A stretch of 64,000 nucleotides of DNA from Anaerocolumna sp. AGMB13020 (GCF_033100115.1 NZ_CP136910.1:1922001-1986000); one strand, 5' to 3'. Counted from the first letter of the stretch, positions 1 to 9,294 are shown. Notes: generated by a model not told the origin, from the letters alone. Program-made: numbers and translations.

Positions 1-711
1 GATACAGCAGCAATGTACGGCAACGAACCAAGCGTAGGCCGCGCTGTAAAGGATTCCGGTCTTAAACGTGAGGACATCTTTATCACCAGTAAGCTGAACA
101 ATTCCTTCCATGGTTATGAAGCAACAAAAGAAGCATTTCTGACTACCCTTAAGAACCTTGATACTGACTATCTGGATCTCTATCTGATACACTGGCCTAA
201 TCCGATAAAATTCAGAGAAATATGGAAAAGTGCCAATGCTGGAAGCTGGAAAGCCATGGAGGAGTTTTACGAGGAGGGTAAGATCAAAGCCATCGGTATC
301 AGTAATTTCCTCCCTCATCATATTGATGCTCTGCTTGAGACTGCCACTGTAAAACCTGCGGTTAATCAGGTACGTTTATGCCCTGGCCTTACCCAGGACG
401 AGCTGGCTGCGTACTGTAAGCGTCATGATATACTGCTGGAGGCCTATAGTCCCTTAGGAACCGGTAAGATATTTTCCGTACCTGCCATGCAGGAACTGTC
501 TCGGAAATATGGTAAGACAATTGCTCAGATCGGTATCCGCTGGAGTCTTCAGAGGGGTTACTTACCCTTACCGAAATCCGTCACCCCTTCCCGTATAAAA
601 GAAAACACAGACGTGTTTGATTTCACACTTTCCGAGGAAGATGTTGCTATCATCGCCGGTTTGACTGATTGCTGCGGAACAGCTACCAATCCGGATACAG
701 CCACTTTCTAA
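1..711 (+). CDS. aldo/keto reductase, 5' end outside the window
   Basis: NAD(P)H-dependent reductase of aldehydes and ketones (COG0656 type), cytosolic. The reading frame is already open at base 1 and begins D-T-A-A-M-Y-G-N-E, the family segment carrying the catalytic Asp and Tyr; the catalytic Lys follows in FITSKL and the catalytic His in LIHWP. The C-terminal half has the expected barrel pieces (AIGISNF, NQVRLCPG, EAYSPLGTG) and the cofactor-phosphate segment PKSVTPSRIKEN. Roughly the first 45 residues are missing upstream, so the first internal ATG at base 13 is not the true start. The natural substrate cannot be read from the sequence; methylglyoxal or sugar aldehydes are possible. Confidence 0.92.
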   Translation, partial: DTAAMYGNEPSVGRAVKDSGLKREDIFITSKLNNSFHGYEATKEAFLTTLKNLDTDYLDLYLIHWPNPIKFREIWKSANAGSWKAMEEFYEEGKIKAIGISNFLPHHIDALLETATVKPAVNQVRLCPGLTQDELAAYCKRHDILLEAYSPLGTGKIFSVPAMQELSRKYGKTIAQIGIRWSLQRGYLPLPKSVTPSRIKENTDVFDFTLSEEDVAIIAGLTDCCGTATNPDTATF

Positions 712-775
712 TCCGGGAGACATTGACATTTTATCCCTCTCTACTTATAATAAAAGAGCAAAAGACATCCCAAAC

Positions 776-812
776 GGGCTGTGGCAGAGAGCTATAACTT
801 CTGCACCAGCCC
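776..812. terminator. hairpin after the aldo/keto reductase
   Basis: Imperfect stem in which GGGCTG plus GCAGAG pairs with CTTCTGC plus CAGCCC around a short AT loop, followed by a short T run. It lies 65 bases past the reductase stop and 125 bases before tldD. The weak T tract makes termination likely but not certain. Confidence 0.45.
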
Positions 813-936
813 TTTCGTGTATGTTGTACAAAAAGAATGGAAACCTTCTTCACGAATGAGGAGCTCTGATCATTTTTAGACGAGAATTGAGACTCCGTTA
901 AGAGTGAAGATAAATCAAAATACGAAAGGATTAATT

Positions 937-2367
937 ATGAAAGTACAATCCAGTAATTATCTGAAGCAGGTGAAACCTTGTCTAAAAGAGCTGTTAAACA
1001 GACTTCTTGCCAAATACAGTTACGTTTCCATCCTGGCCTCAGACTCCAAAGCCATGACCTATAATGTATCAAAACGCGGAACAATAATTTCTGAAGATAC
1101 AATTCTAAGCGGTAGGGGATTTGTTGCTAAGGTTTATGATGGCAGCAGTTATGGTGAATATTCCTTTAACGATATCTCTGAGGCTCTCTTAAAGGATATT
1201 GAAGAAAAAATAGACTTCAGTTTGATTCCTCTTAAAGACTCCCTGCCTGAAGGCACTGAAGCCATATCTTATGAAGCCTTGGCTGATGAACCTATGACAT
1301 TCTGTGAAAGCACAGATTATGTTGAAAGCCTTTCTGATCTTGGCAGTGAAAAGATCATATCTTTGCTGACCTCCCTTAGTGAGGAAGGCCGGGAATATCA
1401 TCCTTCCATCCTTGACTGTTCTGCCGGTCTGAGATATCAGGAATATCATAAACTGTTTCTTTCCCGTAACAAGGACATGGAGCAGAATGTTCTCTGGACT
1501 ACCGGAACCACCATGGTTATGGTATCAAAAGGCGAAGAAATCAAATATTATTTCAAAGGTTACTCAAACCTTGGAGGCAGTGAAATCCTAAAGGATATGA
1601 AAGCAGGGCTGCAAGCAACCGCAGATTCTGCTCTTGCTTTACTTGAAAGCGAGCCCATAACACCAGGAGAATATGAATGCATCTGTACCCCGGAGGTTAC
1701 CGGTATGATTGTACACGAAGCTTTCGGACATGGTGTTGAGATGGATATGTTCGTTAAGAAACGTGCTCTTGCTGAAAAATACATAGGCGAATATGTTGCC
1801 TCCCCCCTTATCACCATGCGCGATGGTGGTGCAGCGGCAAAAGAAACCGCTACCTTTTTCTTTGATGATGAAGGCATACCTGCAAAGGATACCGTAATAA
1901 TTGAAAAAGGAATCCTAAAGAGAGGCATCAGTGACAGCCAGAGTGCAATGTATCTGGGTACTGACCCTACCGGAAATGGCAGAAGACAAAGTTATGAGAG
2001 GAAAGCCTATACCCGTATGACCAACACCTTCTTCGAGGCCGGTAATGATAAAGTGGAAGATATGATTGCCTCCATCAAGGATGGCTTTTTACTGGACAAT
2101 CCAAGCAGCGGAATGGAAGACCCTAAGAACTGGGGAATCCAGTGTATGGTCAATGTGGCAAAGGAAATCAAAGACGGTAAACTGACCGGCAGGATCTTCT
2201 CCCCCATTGTCCTCACAGGTTATGTTCCCGACCTTTTAAAATCCATCACCATGATCTCTGATGAACTGAACTTAGGAGGCGGTGGCTTCTGCGGCAAAGG
2301 TTATAAGGAATGGGTTAAGGTATCCGATGGCGGTCCTTATATAAAGGCTAAGATCCGTCTTGGATAA
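937..2367 (+). CDS. tldD: TldD-family metalloprotease subunit
   Basis: Catalytic-type subunit of the TldD/TldE (PmbA) zinc peptidase, a cytosolic protease that in Enterobacteria trims the microcin B17 leader and degrades unstructured peptides. The HExxxH motif is present as HEAFGHG with H260, E261 and H265, and the downstream GGGGFCGKG segment is characteristic. The ATG at 937 is preceded by AAAGGA at 6-base spacing; an in-frame GTG at 904 would add 11 residues but has no comparable ribosome binding site. Length (476 aa) is normal. The partner subunit follows 42 bases downstream on the same strand, so the two are probably co-transcribed. No RiPP precursor or maturation gene is nearby, so a housekeeping peptide-degradation role is more likely. 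Confidence 0.92.
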   Translation: MKVQSSNYLKQVKPCLKELLNRLLAKYSYVSILASDSKAMTYNVSKRGTIISEDTILSGRGFVAKVYDGSSYGEYSFNDISEALLKDIEEKIDFSLIPLKDSLPEGTEAISYEALADEPMTFCESTDYVESLSDLGSEKIISLLTSLSEEGREYHPSILDCSAGLRYQEYHKLFLSRNKDMEQNVLWTTGTTMVMVSKGEEIKYYFKGYSNLGGSEILKDMKAGLQATADSALALLESEPITPGEYECICTPEVTGMIVHEAFGHGVEMDMFVKKRALAEKYIGEYVASPLITMRDGGAAAKETATFFFDDEGIPAKDTVIIEKGILKRGISDSQSAMYLGTDPTGNGRRQSYERKAYTRMTNTFFEAGNDKVEDMIASIKDGFLLDNPSSGMEDPKNWGIQCMVNVAKEIKDGKLTGRIFSPIVLTGYVPDLLKSITMISDELNLGGGGFCGKGYKEWVKVSDGGPYIKAKIRLG

Positions 2368-2409
2368 TTTCTTAAAGAACAGAATAAATAAGAGAAAGGA
2401 AATAAAACT

Positions 2410-3684
2410 GTGCTTGATAGAATACTTCATGCCTTACAGAAAAATAATATAAGGCATTATTTAATAAATGAAGAAATAACGGAAAGTGTTGAGCTGTTTT
2501 TTATCCGCAAGAAACTGGATATCAGAAGAGAAAAAAAGGTTCACGATTATTCCCTCACGGTATACAGGGATTTTGAGAAAGACGGTAAGAAAATGAGAGG
2601 CTCCTCCGCTATCGGAATCTATAACGGAATGACAGCAGAAGAAATCGAAGAAGCCATGAAAGAGGCCTATTATGCAGCCTCCTTCGTAAGCAATGCTTAC
2701 TATGAGCTGCCAGGGGGACAAAAAGAGGATTTCCTTCCTTCCTCCTCAAATTTATCTGCGAAAACGCTTGCAGAAAATGCTAAACTTATGACAGAAGCTC
2801 TTTTTGCGGAGGATACAAAAGAAGAGGTATATTTGAATTCCGCAGAGATATTCCTGGAGAAATCCCTTGTACATATCTTAAATTCAGAAGGAGTGGATGC
2901 TTCTTACAGCAAATTTACAGCAAAAGGCGAATTCGTAGCTCAGTGCCCTTCCCCCCAGGATGTTGAAACCTACCAAAGCTTCTATTATGATGAACCAGAC
3001 ACAGAGGCCCTAAAGGCTAAGGTCAAATATACACTTGAAACTACCAAAGCAAGAGCTGCAGCTACAACAGCTCCTAAGAGCGGAGAATATAAGGTTATCA
3101 TATCCGGCTCCTTTGTCAGTACGATTTTTGATTATTATATTGATCGTTCCTCTGCCTCCATGGTATATCCCGGTTATTCCAACTATACCAAAGGTATTAA
3201 GGTCCAGGGTGATAAGGTAGCCGGTGATCTCATCTCCATCGATCTTATTGCCAAAGACCCCTACAGCAGTGAAGGCATTAAAATGATTGACCGTGCTTTG
3301 ATTACCAAAGGTGAATTAAACACTCTCCATGGCAACAGTCGTTTCTCTTATTATCTGAATACAGAGCCTACCGGCATCTATTCACATATAAAAGTAGATA
3401 AAGGAAGTAAGAGCTTTGAAGACATGAAACAAGGCAAATACCTTCATGTTGTTAACTTCTCAGACTTTCAGATGGACAGCTTCTCCGGTCACTTTGGCGG
3501 TGAAATCCGCTTAGCCTTCCTTTGTGATGGTGATACTGTAACTCCTGTAACGGGTGGTTCCATTAACGGCAGTATCTTGGATACTCAGGGAAATATAACC
3601 CTTTCAACTGAATTACAGAAAGAAAAAGGTTATGAAGGTCCCTTTGCTGTAGCTTTCGCCAAAGTAAATGTAGCCGGAATATAG
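2410..3684 (+). CDS. pmbA: TldE/PmbA-family subunit
   Basis: Second, zinc-free subunit of the TldD/TldE heterodimeric protease. It shares the family fold but has no HExxxH motif, as expected for TldE; recognisable parts are the N-terminal SLTVYRDFEKDGK strand region and the C-terminal DFQMDSFSGHFGGEIR segment. Translation begins at GTG 2410, with AAAGGA ending ten bases upstream. It directly follows tldD and, at 424 aa, is near the usual length. Function is assigned from pairing and family similarity; substrates in Firmicutes are not known. Confidence 0.88.
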   Translation: MLDRILHALQKNNIRHYLINEEITESVELFFIRKKLDIRREKKVHDYSLTVYRDFEKDGKKMRGSSAIGIYNGMTAEEIEEAMKEAYYAASFVSNAYYELPGGQKEDFLPSSSNLSAKTLAENAKLMTEALFAEDTKEEVYLNSAEIFLEKSLVHILNSEGVDASYSKFTAKGEFVAQCPSPQDVETYQSFYYDEPDTEALKAKVKYTLETTKARAAATTAPKSGEYKVIISGSFVSTIFDYYIDRSSASMVYPGYSNYTKGIKVQGDKVAGDLISIDLIAKDPYSSEGIKMIDRALITKGELNTLHGNSRFSYYLNTEPTGIYSHIKVDKGSKSFEDMKQGKYLHVVNFSDFQMDSFSGHFGGEIRLAFLCDGDTVTPVTGGSINGSILDTQGNITLSTELQKEKGYEGPFAVAFAKVNVAGI

Positions 3685-3701
3685 AACTTAGAAAAACAGA
3701 C

Positions 3702-3852
3702 GGCTGTAACCCCCTTTGCTTTCCCATACACGACTTCTGGACATAACAAATTCCGTACTGTAATCGTACAAAATTGCTCACGGTTCGCTTAGAATTTGGC
3801 AACATGTCTTTCAGGCAGTGCATTGCTGGAAAACAAGGGGGGCCTTACAGCT
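3702..3852. repeat. imperfect palindromic element, copy A
   Basis: Intergenic inverted repeat of about 150 bases between the convergent pmbA and GH2 genes. The outer arms pair (GGCTGTAA then CCCCCTTTG against CAAGGGGG then TTACAGC). The inner right half contains TCGTACAAAATTGCTC and AACATGTCTTTCAGGCAGTG, both repeated in the element at 27979-28130 although the outer arms of the two copies differ. It may act as a bidirectional terminator for the two genes; it looks like a dispersed palindromic repeat rather than a gene. Confidence 0.6.
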
Positions 3853-3902
3853 AAACATTGCTTATTAAGCAGCTCCCTGCATAGCTTTAAAAAAACTTAT
3901 TA

Positions 3903-5699
3903 TTATTGGTACTTACTTTGAACGACAGGCAATCTCTTTACCTTCAATACTTTTCTGTCATAGGTTAAAAGACCGTTTATCTCCTCTTCCACGTCAGACA
4001 ATTGAGTGAATACGGCTGCCGAGAGTCCCTCCCTGATAAGATCCGGTACCTCTTTTTTGTATAATTTCCGAATAGCTTTTTCAAAATTTTCTCTGTTACG
4101 GTATATTTTATAGCCATAGATTTCCTTGGAATACATGTGGTCAGGAACAGGACAGGCATAGCCTGCGAACTCTGATAAGACAATAGCTCTTTTCTCCGGA
4201 ACTATTCGTAATCGCCTGAAATAGTTGTGTATACTCTTAAAGTCACCGCCCTTTTGATCGAACCAGCCGCTAGCCTGATCAATTAATCTGGTTGAGTCTA
4301 TTGCTCTGATTAATTCTACTGCTTCTTCTGCATTAAACTGTCCCCAGCCTTCATTAAAGGGAACCCACACTACCACACTGGGAGAATTGTACAACAGGTC
4401 GATGGTTCCAGCGCAATCATTTTTCCAGTCCTGTCTTCCTTTCGCATTGAGTCTTGAGAAGAAAGGATACCAGTCGTCTTTTATTCTTTCCGCCAGTCTT
4501 GGAAAAAAGTTAGGCAGATAACCTAAGAGCAGCATATTATATCGCTCACCGCCATTCACCATATCCTGCCACACCAGCATTCCCAATCGGTCACAATGGT
4601 AATACCATCTTAAGGGTTCTATTTTAATGTGCTTTCTTAACATGTTAAACCCTAAGTTCTTCATGGTCGTGATATCATAGATCATCGCTTCATCACTAGG
4701 TGCCGTATAGAGCCCATCAGGCCAATACCCCTGATCCAGCACTCCATTTTGAAAATATACTTCTCCGTTTAGGAAGATTCTTTGTATTCCTTCTTTATCT
4801 TTTTTAACTTCTATTTTTCTCATGGCAAAGTAACTGTCAACTTTATCGTCACCTGCCGTTATGGTTATATCATACAAATGCGGATTCTCCGGAGTCCAGG
4901 GCGTAAAACCCTTAATGGGAACCAGGAATTTATTGCCTACTACCTCAAGGTTTGCAATCACCTCACCTCTATCGGCAATCTGAAGCCATACCGGAAAATC
5001 CGGTCCTTCCTTTAATTGATTCATCTCAATCTCAATCTGAAGCCTTGCCTCGTCATACAAGGGTGTAAGCTTAAGATTTTTTATATAATATTCAGGTACC
5101 CATTCCATCCATACTGTCTGCCAGATACCACTTTGTGCCGTATAGAACATTCCGCCTCTGTGCAGCTTCTGCTTCCCTCTGCTATGATAAGACGTATCAC
5201 TGGTATCACGAACCATGACGATTATCTGATTTTTCCCTGTCACCAGCAGCTCTGTGATATCAACTGTAAAGGGCAGATAACCACCCAAATGACTGGCTGC
5301 TTTTTTCTTATTGACATATACACGGGCATATTGATCTACTGCACCAAAATGAAGCAGTAATCGATGACCTGCCCTTAAATGTTTTATGGTAATTTTTCTT
5401 TCATACCAAAGATAATCTTTCGGCATTACTTGTCTGTTAACTCCGGACAGTGCACTTTCCGGCGAGAAAGGAACCAGAATACGCCCGTCATAATGGCTGG
5501 GGAATCCCTTATTATCTGTTATCGCATAATTCCATAGTCCATTTAAAATCCTATAATTTTCTCTTTTCAGCTGAGGTCTTGGATACTCCTTAAGAACTTC
5601 ATTCTTTTTAAGGGCTTTCCCCCAGGTTGTATACAGCTGATTTGCTGTCGTTTTCTTATTTTTTAATAAAAACATCCTTACAAAATCATTAACTGCCAT
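3903..5699 (-). CDS. glycoside hydrolase family 2 protein
   Basis: Exo-glycosidase of family GH2 (beta-galactosidase, glucuronidase or mannosidase group). The N-terminal sugar-binding jelly roll covers roughly residues 35-210 (RILNGLWNY, FGAVDQYARVYVN), followed by an immunoglobulin-like domain and a TIM barrel beginning near residue 310. The acid/base Glu is E450 in FNEGWGQ and the nucleophile is probably E510 in LSEFAG. There is no signal peptide, so it should act on imported oligosaccharides in the cytoplasm. At 598 aa it is shorter than LacZ and lacks extra C-terminal domains. It is an isolated gene convergent with pmbA, and its exact sugar specificity cannot be told from sequence. Confidence 0.88.
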   Translation of the reverse strand: MAVNDFVRMFLLKNKKTTANQLYTTWGKALKKNEVLKEYPRPQLKRENYRILNGLWNYAITDNKGFPSHYDGRILVPFSPESALSGVNRQVMPKDYLWYERKITIKHLRAGHRLLLHFGAVDQYARVYVNKKKAASHLGGYLPFTVDITELLVTGKNQIIVMVRDTSDTSYHSRGKQKLHRGGMFYTAQSGIWQTVWMEWVPEYYIKNLKLTPLYDEARLQIEIEMNQLKEGPDFPVWLQIADRGEVIANLEVVGNKFLVPIKGFTPWTPENPHLYDITITAGDDKVDSYFAMRKIEVKKDKEGIQRIFLNGEVYFQNGVLDQGYWPDGLYTAPSDEAMIYDITTMKNLGFNMLRKHIKIEPLRWYYHCDRLGMLVWQDMVNGGERYNMLLLGYLPNFFPRLAERIKDDWYPFFSRLNAKGRQDWKNDCAGTIDLLYNSPSVVVWVPFNEGWGQFNAEEAVELIRAIDSTRLIDQASGWFDQKGGDFKSIHNYFRRLRIVPEKRAIVLSEFAGYACPVPDHMYSKEIYGYKIYRNRENFEKAIRKLYKKEVPDLIREGLSAAVFTQLSDVEEEINGLLTYDRKVLKVKRLPVVQSKYQ

Positions 5700-5976
5700 G
5701 GCAACCTCACTTTCAGGCGATTCTCTGATATGTATTTTAAATAGAACTGCAGTTAAGTCAGTGCCTTCTTTTATGAAAGACCTCTCATCAACACCGGTTC
5801 ACTCATACAAATCTTAGTATAGCACATACTTTCCGTTTTTTTCATACTTTTTATATTATACACTTACTAAAAAAAATTAAACTGATGCTTTTAAATTTTG
5901 AGGTTTTGTGATAGTGTGGTAATAAGTATTCACACCGTGAGAACATATGACACAGGTGTAAACCACAGGAGGAACC

Positions 5977-6456
5977 ATGAGAAGAAAAGACAGAGAAATA
6001 ACCGATATAAACGATATTTTTTCCATAATAAAAAAATGTGATGTTATGAGAATTGCTCTATTTAATGAGGAATATCCGTACCTCATTCCTTTAAATTTCG
6101 GATGTAACTATGATGCAGAGAAGCTGGAATTCTATTTCCATGGTGCTAAGAAAGGTTTAAAGCTGGACCTGATAGAGAAAAACAACCATGCTGCCTTTGA
6201 GATGGACTGTTCCCATAAGTTGATTGTGGATGAAGAAGCCTGCAAATATACCATGGAATATGAAAGCGTATGCGGTAATGGGGAAATGATTCTATTGGAA
6301 ACAGAAGAAAAACGCGAAGCACTGACACTCCTAATGCGTCAGTATTCCGAGGAATCTACTTTCACTTTCCCTGACAAGGCACTGGAAGGAGTGGCTGTTT
6401 TTAAATTAAAGGTACACTCTGTTACCGGAAAAAGATTAACTACAACTACCAATTAA
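5977..6456 (+). CDS. pyridoxamine 5'-phosphate oxidase-like flavin protein (NimA type)
   Basis: Small FMN-binding split-barrel protein of the PNPOx/NimA-like group. The order is typical: N-terminal MRRKDREI, then RIALFNEEYPYLIPLNFG for the first barrel strands, FYFHGAKKGLKLDLI for the flavin-phosphate region and a C-terminal FKLKVHSVTGKR. Relatives include nitroimidazole-resistance reductases and many uncharacterised flavoproteins, so drug resistance should not be inferred. An AGGAGG sits six bases before the ATG. It is monocistronic: a terminator begins two bases after its stop codon. Confidence 0.85.
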   Translation: MRRKDREITDINDIFSIIKKCDVMRIALFNEEYPYLIPLNFGCNYDAEKLEFYFHGAKKGLKLDLIEKNNHAAFEMDCSHKLIVDEEACKYTMEYESVCGNGEMILLETEEKREALTLLMRQYSEESTFTFPDKALEGVAVFKLKVHSVTGKRLTTTTN

Positions 6457-6458
6457 TG

Positions 6459-6502
6459 AAAATCTGCTGTTCCCTTGTTTGTTCCTGGAACAGCAGATTT
6501 TA
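6459..6502. terminator. bidirectional terminator
   Basis: Perfect 15-bp stem, AAAATCTGCTGTTCC pairing with GGAACAGCAGATTTT, between two convergent genes. T runs follow on the plus strand, and the complementary A run provides Us on the minus strand, so it serves both the PNPOx-like gene and the choice-of-anchor protein gene. Confidence 0.9.
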
Positions 6503-6505
6503 TTC

Positions 6506-8317
6506 TTAGCAGAGCATAAAATTAGCAACACCGATATTTTTAAGAGTAACCTTTGGTTTACAGCAGCTTTGTTTTGTTGCCTTATCAGCCGGGCATACTT
6601 CAAGAACATAACAGCCATTATAAGGCACCTCAAATTTAAAGCATCCATAGCGACATATTTTCTCGCAGTAAATAAGGTTTTTACAATCATTGCATACTGA
6701 ATAGAGTTTGACTTCCCACTCATGTGATTTATGACAATCACAACCCCATACGCAGCCAAAAATAATTCCAGGTGTTATGATACATTCTTTTATTTCAGGG
6801 CAAACAGGACACGCCTTTGGTTCCTGAATAATCGGTACGGGTACCGGTACAGGAAATGGTATTATTTCTGGTTCGGTTTCGGGGCAGACAGGGCAGGGTT
6901 GTGGTTCAGGGCAAACAGGACAGGTCATTGCTGGCATAGTCTGTGCTGGTGGTGTCGGTCTGGGGCGAGCCGGTGGTGTGGGTCTGGGTTGTGCCGGGGC
7001 TGGCTGCGCCGGTGGTGTCGGTCTTGGCTGTACCGGCGGTATGGGTCTGGGTTGTGCCGGGGCTGGCTGCGCCGGTGGTGTGGGCCTTGGCTGTACCGGC
7101 GGTGTGGGTCTGGGTTGTGCCGGGGCTGGCTGCGCCGGTGGTGTGGGCCTTGGCTGTACTGGCGGTGTGGGTCTGGGTTGTGCCGGGGCTGTCTGTACCG
7201 GCGGTGTGGGCCTTGGCTGTGCCGGAGCTGGCTGTGCTGGTGGTATCGGTCTTGGCTGTACTGGAACAGGAGTCGGGGCTGGCTGTGGTGCACCACATAC
7301 TAACCCGCCTACGAAAGGATAGAGATGGAATTCAAAACCGCTGTTTGCATTAACGGCAAAACCGCCTAAAGCAGCATTACCGCTGACATGACCACCGGTC
7401 TGATGTCCGTGGAACATAGCCTGAGGTGCAAGAATGCTTCCCCAAATATCTGCAGGTGTTTCCATGTGAATCTGCTGTGCATCTTCAAATACATAAATAG
7501 TATGATTTGCTTTACTTTCCTCACCCATAACACCATATTGAAGATGGGCATGAGCACCGGATTTAATCCGAACAATAACAAGGCTTCCCTCAGGAACTTC
7601 TGCACGAAGACCTTTATTGATAATGCCATTAGGTCCTACATCAACTGAAAAAACATTCTGTACAGGGTCATTTCCTCTTAAAATCCATTCATGGTAATTA
7701 TCCGTTATCGTACCATTTACCGGAAGGTTCTCGATACAATCCTTATATGCTTCAATGCTTGCTCTTGCATCCTGGAAGAAAGCATTAACATTTGCTTCTA
7801 TTCTGCTTGCAGGTATGAAACGAGGAACATCATAACTGGATATAAGATAATGATCTTCCTTATCGGATGGTTCCCAGTATCTGCTTCCGTTATTAGCCTG
7901 ATAAAGAAAGGCAAGTTCCTGTTTTTGATCCGGTGTCCCATCTTTACCAATCAGATAAGTACTTCCTTTTGCTACTTGAAAGCTTCCGTTTCCAACTACA
8001 TGACCAACAACAACGAGAGGTCCCATAAAAGTCGTGTTACCGCCTACCATAAAGCGAACCAAATCAGGGGAGTATCCTATCTCCACCTGACCGTTTTTTC
8101 TTTCGAAACCAATACTCATTCCTCTTGGACTGTAGAAGGTACCTCCAACTGCCACAGCTCCTTCAACATCGATTATATTATTGGCATCACCAAAAACAAT
8201 AACATTAAAAGCTGTTGCCGAACCAAAGGGAGAACCTTCTATATCGTACCAGTTAATATCATCATAGGGGATACCAACACCTGATATGGCCCCATTGTAA
8301 TAATACTCATCATTCAT
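6506..8317 (-). CDS. choice-of-anchor A protein with proline-rich repeats and Cys-rich tail
   Basis: 603-residue protein in three parts. Residues about 15-345 match the collagen-binding/choice-of-anchor A domain seen in exported and matrix proteins (SATAFNVIVFGDANN, GSFQVAKGSTYLIG, WGSILAPQAMFHG). Next come about 120 residues of Pro-Ala-Gln-Arg repeats with a 21-aa unit, then a C-terminal region rich in Cys (CPVCPEP, CPVCPE, CHKSHEWEVKLYSVC and CKPKV). No N-terminal signal peptide or LPXTG anchor is visible, which is odd for a surface protein and could mean a spore-associated protein released from the mother cell. An AGGAG lies five bases before the ATG. The function is unknown; the domain suggests adhesion or matrix formation. 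Confidence 0.75.
   Translation of the reverse strand: MNDEYYYNGAISGVGIPYDDINWYDIEGSPFGSATAFNVIVFGDANNIIDVEGAVAVGGTFYSPRGMSIGFERKNGQVEIGYSPDLVRFMVGGNTTFMGPLVVVGHVVGNGSFQVAKGSTYLIGKDGTPDQKQELAFLYQANNGSRYWEPSDKEDHYLISSYDVPRFIPASRIEANVNAFFQDARASIEAYKDCIENLPVNGTITDNYHEWILRGNDPVQNVFSVDVGPNGIINKGLRAEVPEGSLVIVRIKSGAHAHLQYGVMGEESKANHTIYVFEDAQQIHMETPADIWGSILAPQAMFHGHQTGGHVSGNAALGGFAVNANSGFEFHLYPFVGGLVCGAPQPAPTPVPVQPRPIPPAQPAPAQPRPTPPVQTAPAQPRPTPPVQPRPTPPAQPAPAQPRPTPPVQPRPTPPAQPAPAQPRPIPPVQPRPTPPAQPAPAQPRPTPPARPRPTPPAQTMPAMTCPVCPEPQPCPVCPETEPEIIPFPVPVPVPIIQEPKACPVCPEIKECIITPGIIFGCVWGCDCHKSHEWEVKLYSVCNDCKNLIYCEKICRYGCFKFEVPYNGCYVLEVCPADKATKQSCCKPKVTLKNIGVANFMLC
6960..7260. repeat. 63-bp tandem repeat encoding the proline-rich stalk
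   Basis: Four copies at an exact 63-base period (a shared GGTCTGGGTTGTGCCGGGG motif begins at 6981, 7044, 7107 and 7170) plus degenerate edges. The array is strikingly GC-rich compared with its surroundings and has no stops in several frames, which creates spurious overlapping open frames. It encodes a 21-residue Pro/Ala/Gln/Arg unit in the minus-strand gene. Confidence 0.9.
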
Positions 8318-8417
8318 ATATTCTCCTGTATATTACCTAGCACTGTAACATTCTCAATTCATTTTATTCGCTCCGCAAATATTTGTGCCAGTTTATATAA
8401 GAAGAACCTGAATATTG

Positions 8418-9050
8418 TTAATATTTCTTCTCTATTAAGATACTAACCTTCTTGTCATCTCTTTCTTTTACGATGTAATTCAACCCTCTTTTTTTCATTT
8501 CTTCCTCAAACCAAGGCATAACATGGTCACAGATTATTTCCAAATGCCTATATTCTGCAGTGTTTAAAAAAGGGATAATCGTGCTTTTGGAAGAATGATT
8601 CGTACCGGTATTTTTAAGCAAGCTAAAGTCAAAAAAGTAATCTCCTTTCACCTCAGTCTCAGAGGGTGCCGCAGGAATTTGCATTGCTTCTTCCCTCTCT
8701 CTTTCCATCCCTTTAAGCTGTTCCGCAATCTGGCTATATAAATACTCCAGACCTTCTTCTGTAAATACATTAAGCTCTGATATAATAAACCCTTCACTGT
8801 CGAATACATTATACAGGACTCCCGTTATATTTCTCCCTGCAATCACCTTGCAATTACCAAGCTTCTTAACCAGCTCCAAAGCTCTGTTCCGAACACTGGA
8901 AATTCCTCCTTCAAATAAGCCGGTTACATCAAGACTTTCTGCCGCCTGCCACTTTCCCCTGTCAAAGCTATATACAGTAAGTTCAGCTGCTTCCGGTATG
9001 GAAGCAAGCTTTTTATCCTTATCCCAAAGTACTGCAATCTTTTTCTCCAT
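8418..9050 (-). CDS. AnfO-family protein
   Basis: Matches the AnfO family, named from an accessory protein of the iron-only nitrogenase. Family signatures are the N-terminal IAVLWDKDKK segment, the middle block LGNCKVIAGRNITGVLYNVFDSEG, which follows the AnfO pattern of a Cys-containing glycine-rich segment, and the C-terminal HLEIICDHVMPWFEEEM, one of the family's most conserved stretches. A lower-complexity linker lies between about residues 115 and 145. No nitrogenase structural gene is in the window, so this is an orphan member, as found in other Clostridia, and a nitrogenase role is not implied. A strong AAAGGGG precedes the ATG. Confidence 0.72.
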   Translation of the reverse strand: MEKKIAVLWDKDKKLASIPEAAELTVYSFDRGKWQAAESLDVTGLFEGGISSVRNRALELVKKLGNCKVIAGRNITGVLYNVFDSEGFIISELNVFTEEGLEYLYSQIAEQLKGMEREREEAMQIPAAPSETEVKGDYFFDFSLLKNTGTNHSSKSTIIPFLNTAEYRHLEIICDHVMPWFEEEMKKRGLNYIVKERDDKKVSILIEKKY

Positions 9051-9190
9051 AATGGCCCCTTTCTCATATGCTGTGGTAAAACTTTAGCTTATCATAATAC
9101 AAAAGGATATATACAGGCAATTAATAATCGAAGTATTTTATGACGTTTCCTTTTATTAAATAAGTTTTTTATCACTATTGATAAGAGTAG

Positions 9191-9216
9191 AAAAGGCTGC
9201 CATCCGGCAGCCTTTT
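9191..9216 (-). terminator. terminator of the BlaI/M56 operon
   Basis: Compact hairpin AAAAGGCTGCC, short loop, GGCAGCCTTTT, ending in Us on either strand. It lies 79 bases past the stop of the secreted-protein gene, the last gene of the operon, and upstream of the AnfO-family gene. Confidence 0.85.
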
Positions 9217-9294
9217 CTCTATCTATATTTTAACAATCCCCTCAAAGTTAAAAATTAGACCCAACTAAAATTAAAATCACATTTCTTCAATTTG

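Noticed and set aside
904..936. Upstream GTG start for TldD
   Set aside because: No ribosome binding site before it, whereas the ATG at 937 has AAAGGA at ideal spacing.
937..3684. RiPP/microcin maturation locus based on TldD/TldE
   Set aside because: No precursor peptide, modification enzyme or exporter is found nearby.
5977..6456. Nitroimidazole-resistance gene nimA
   Set aside because: The family match is to the broad PNPOx/NimA-like group; sequence alone does not support a resistance function.
6906..7353. Several overlapping open frames in the GC-rich repeat
   Set aside because: The 63-bp repeat lacks stop codons in most frames; only the minus-strand frame continues into conserved domains on both sides.
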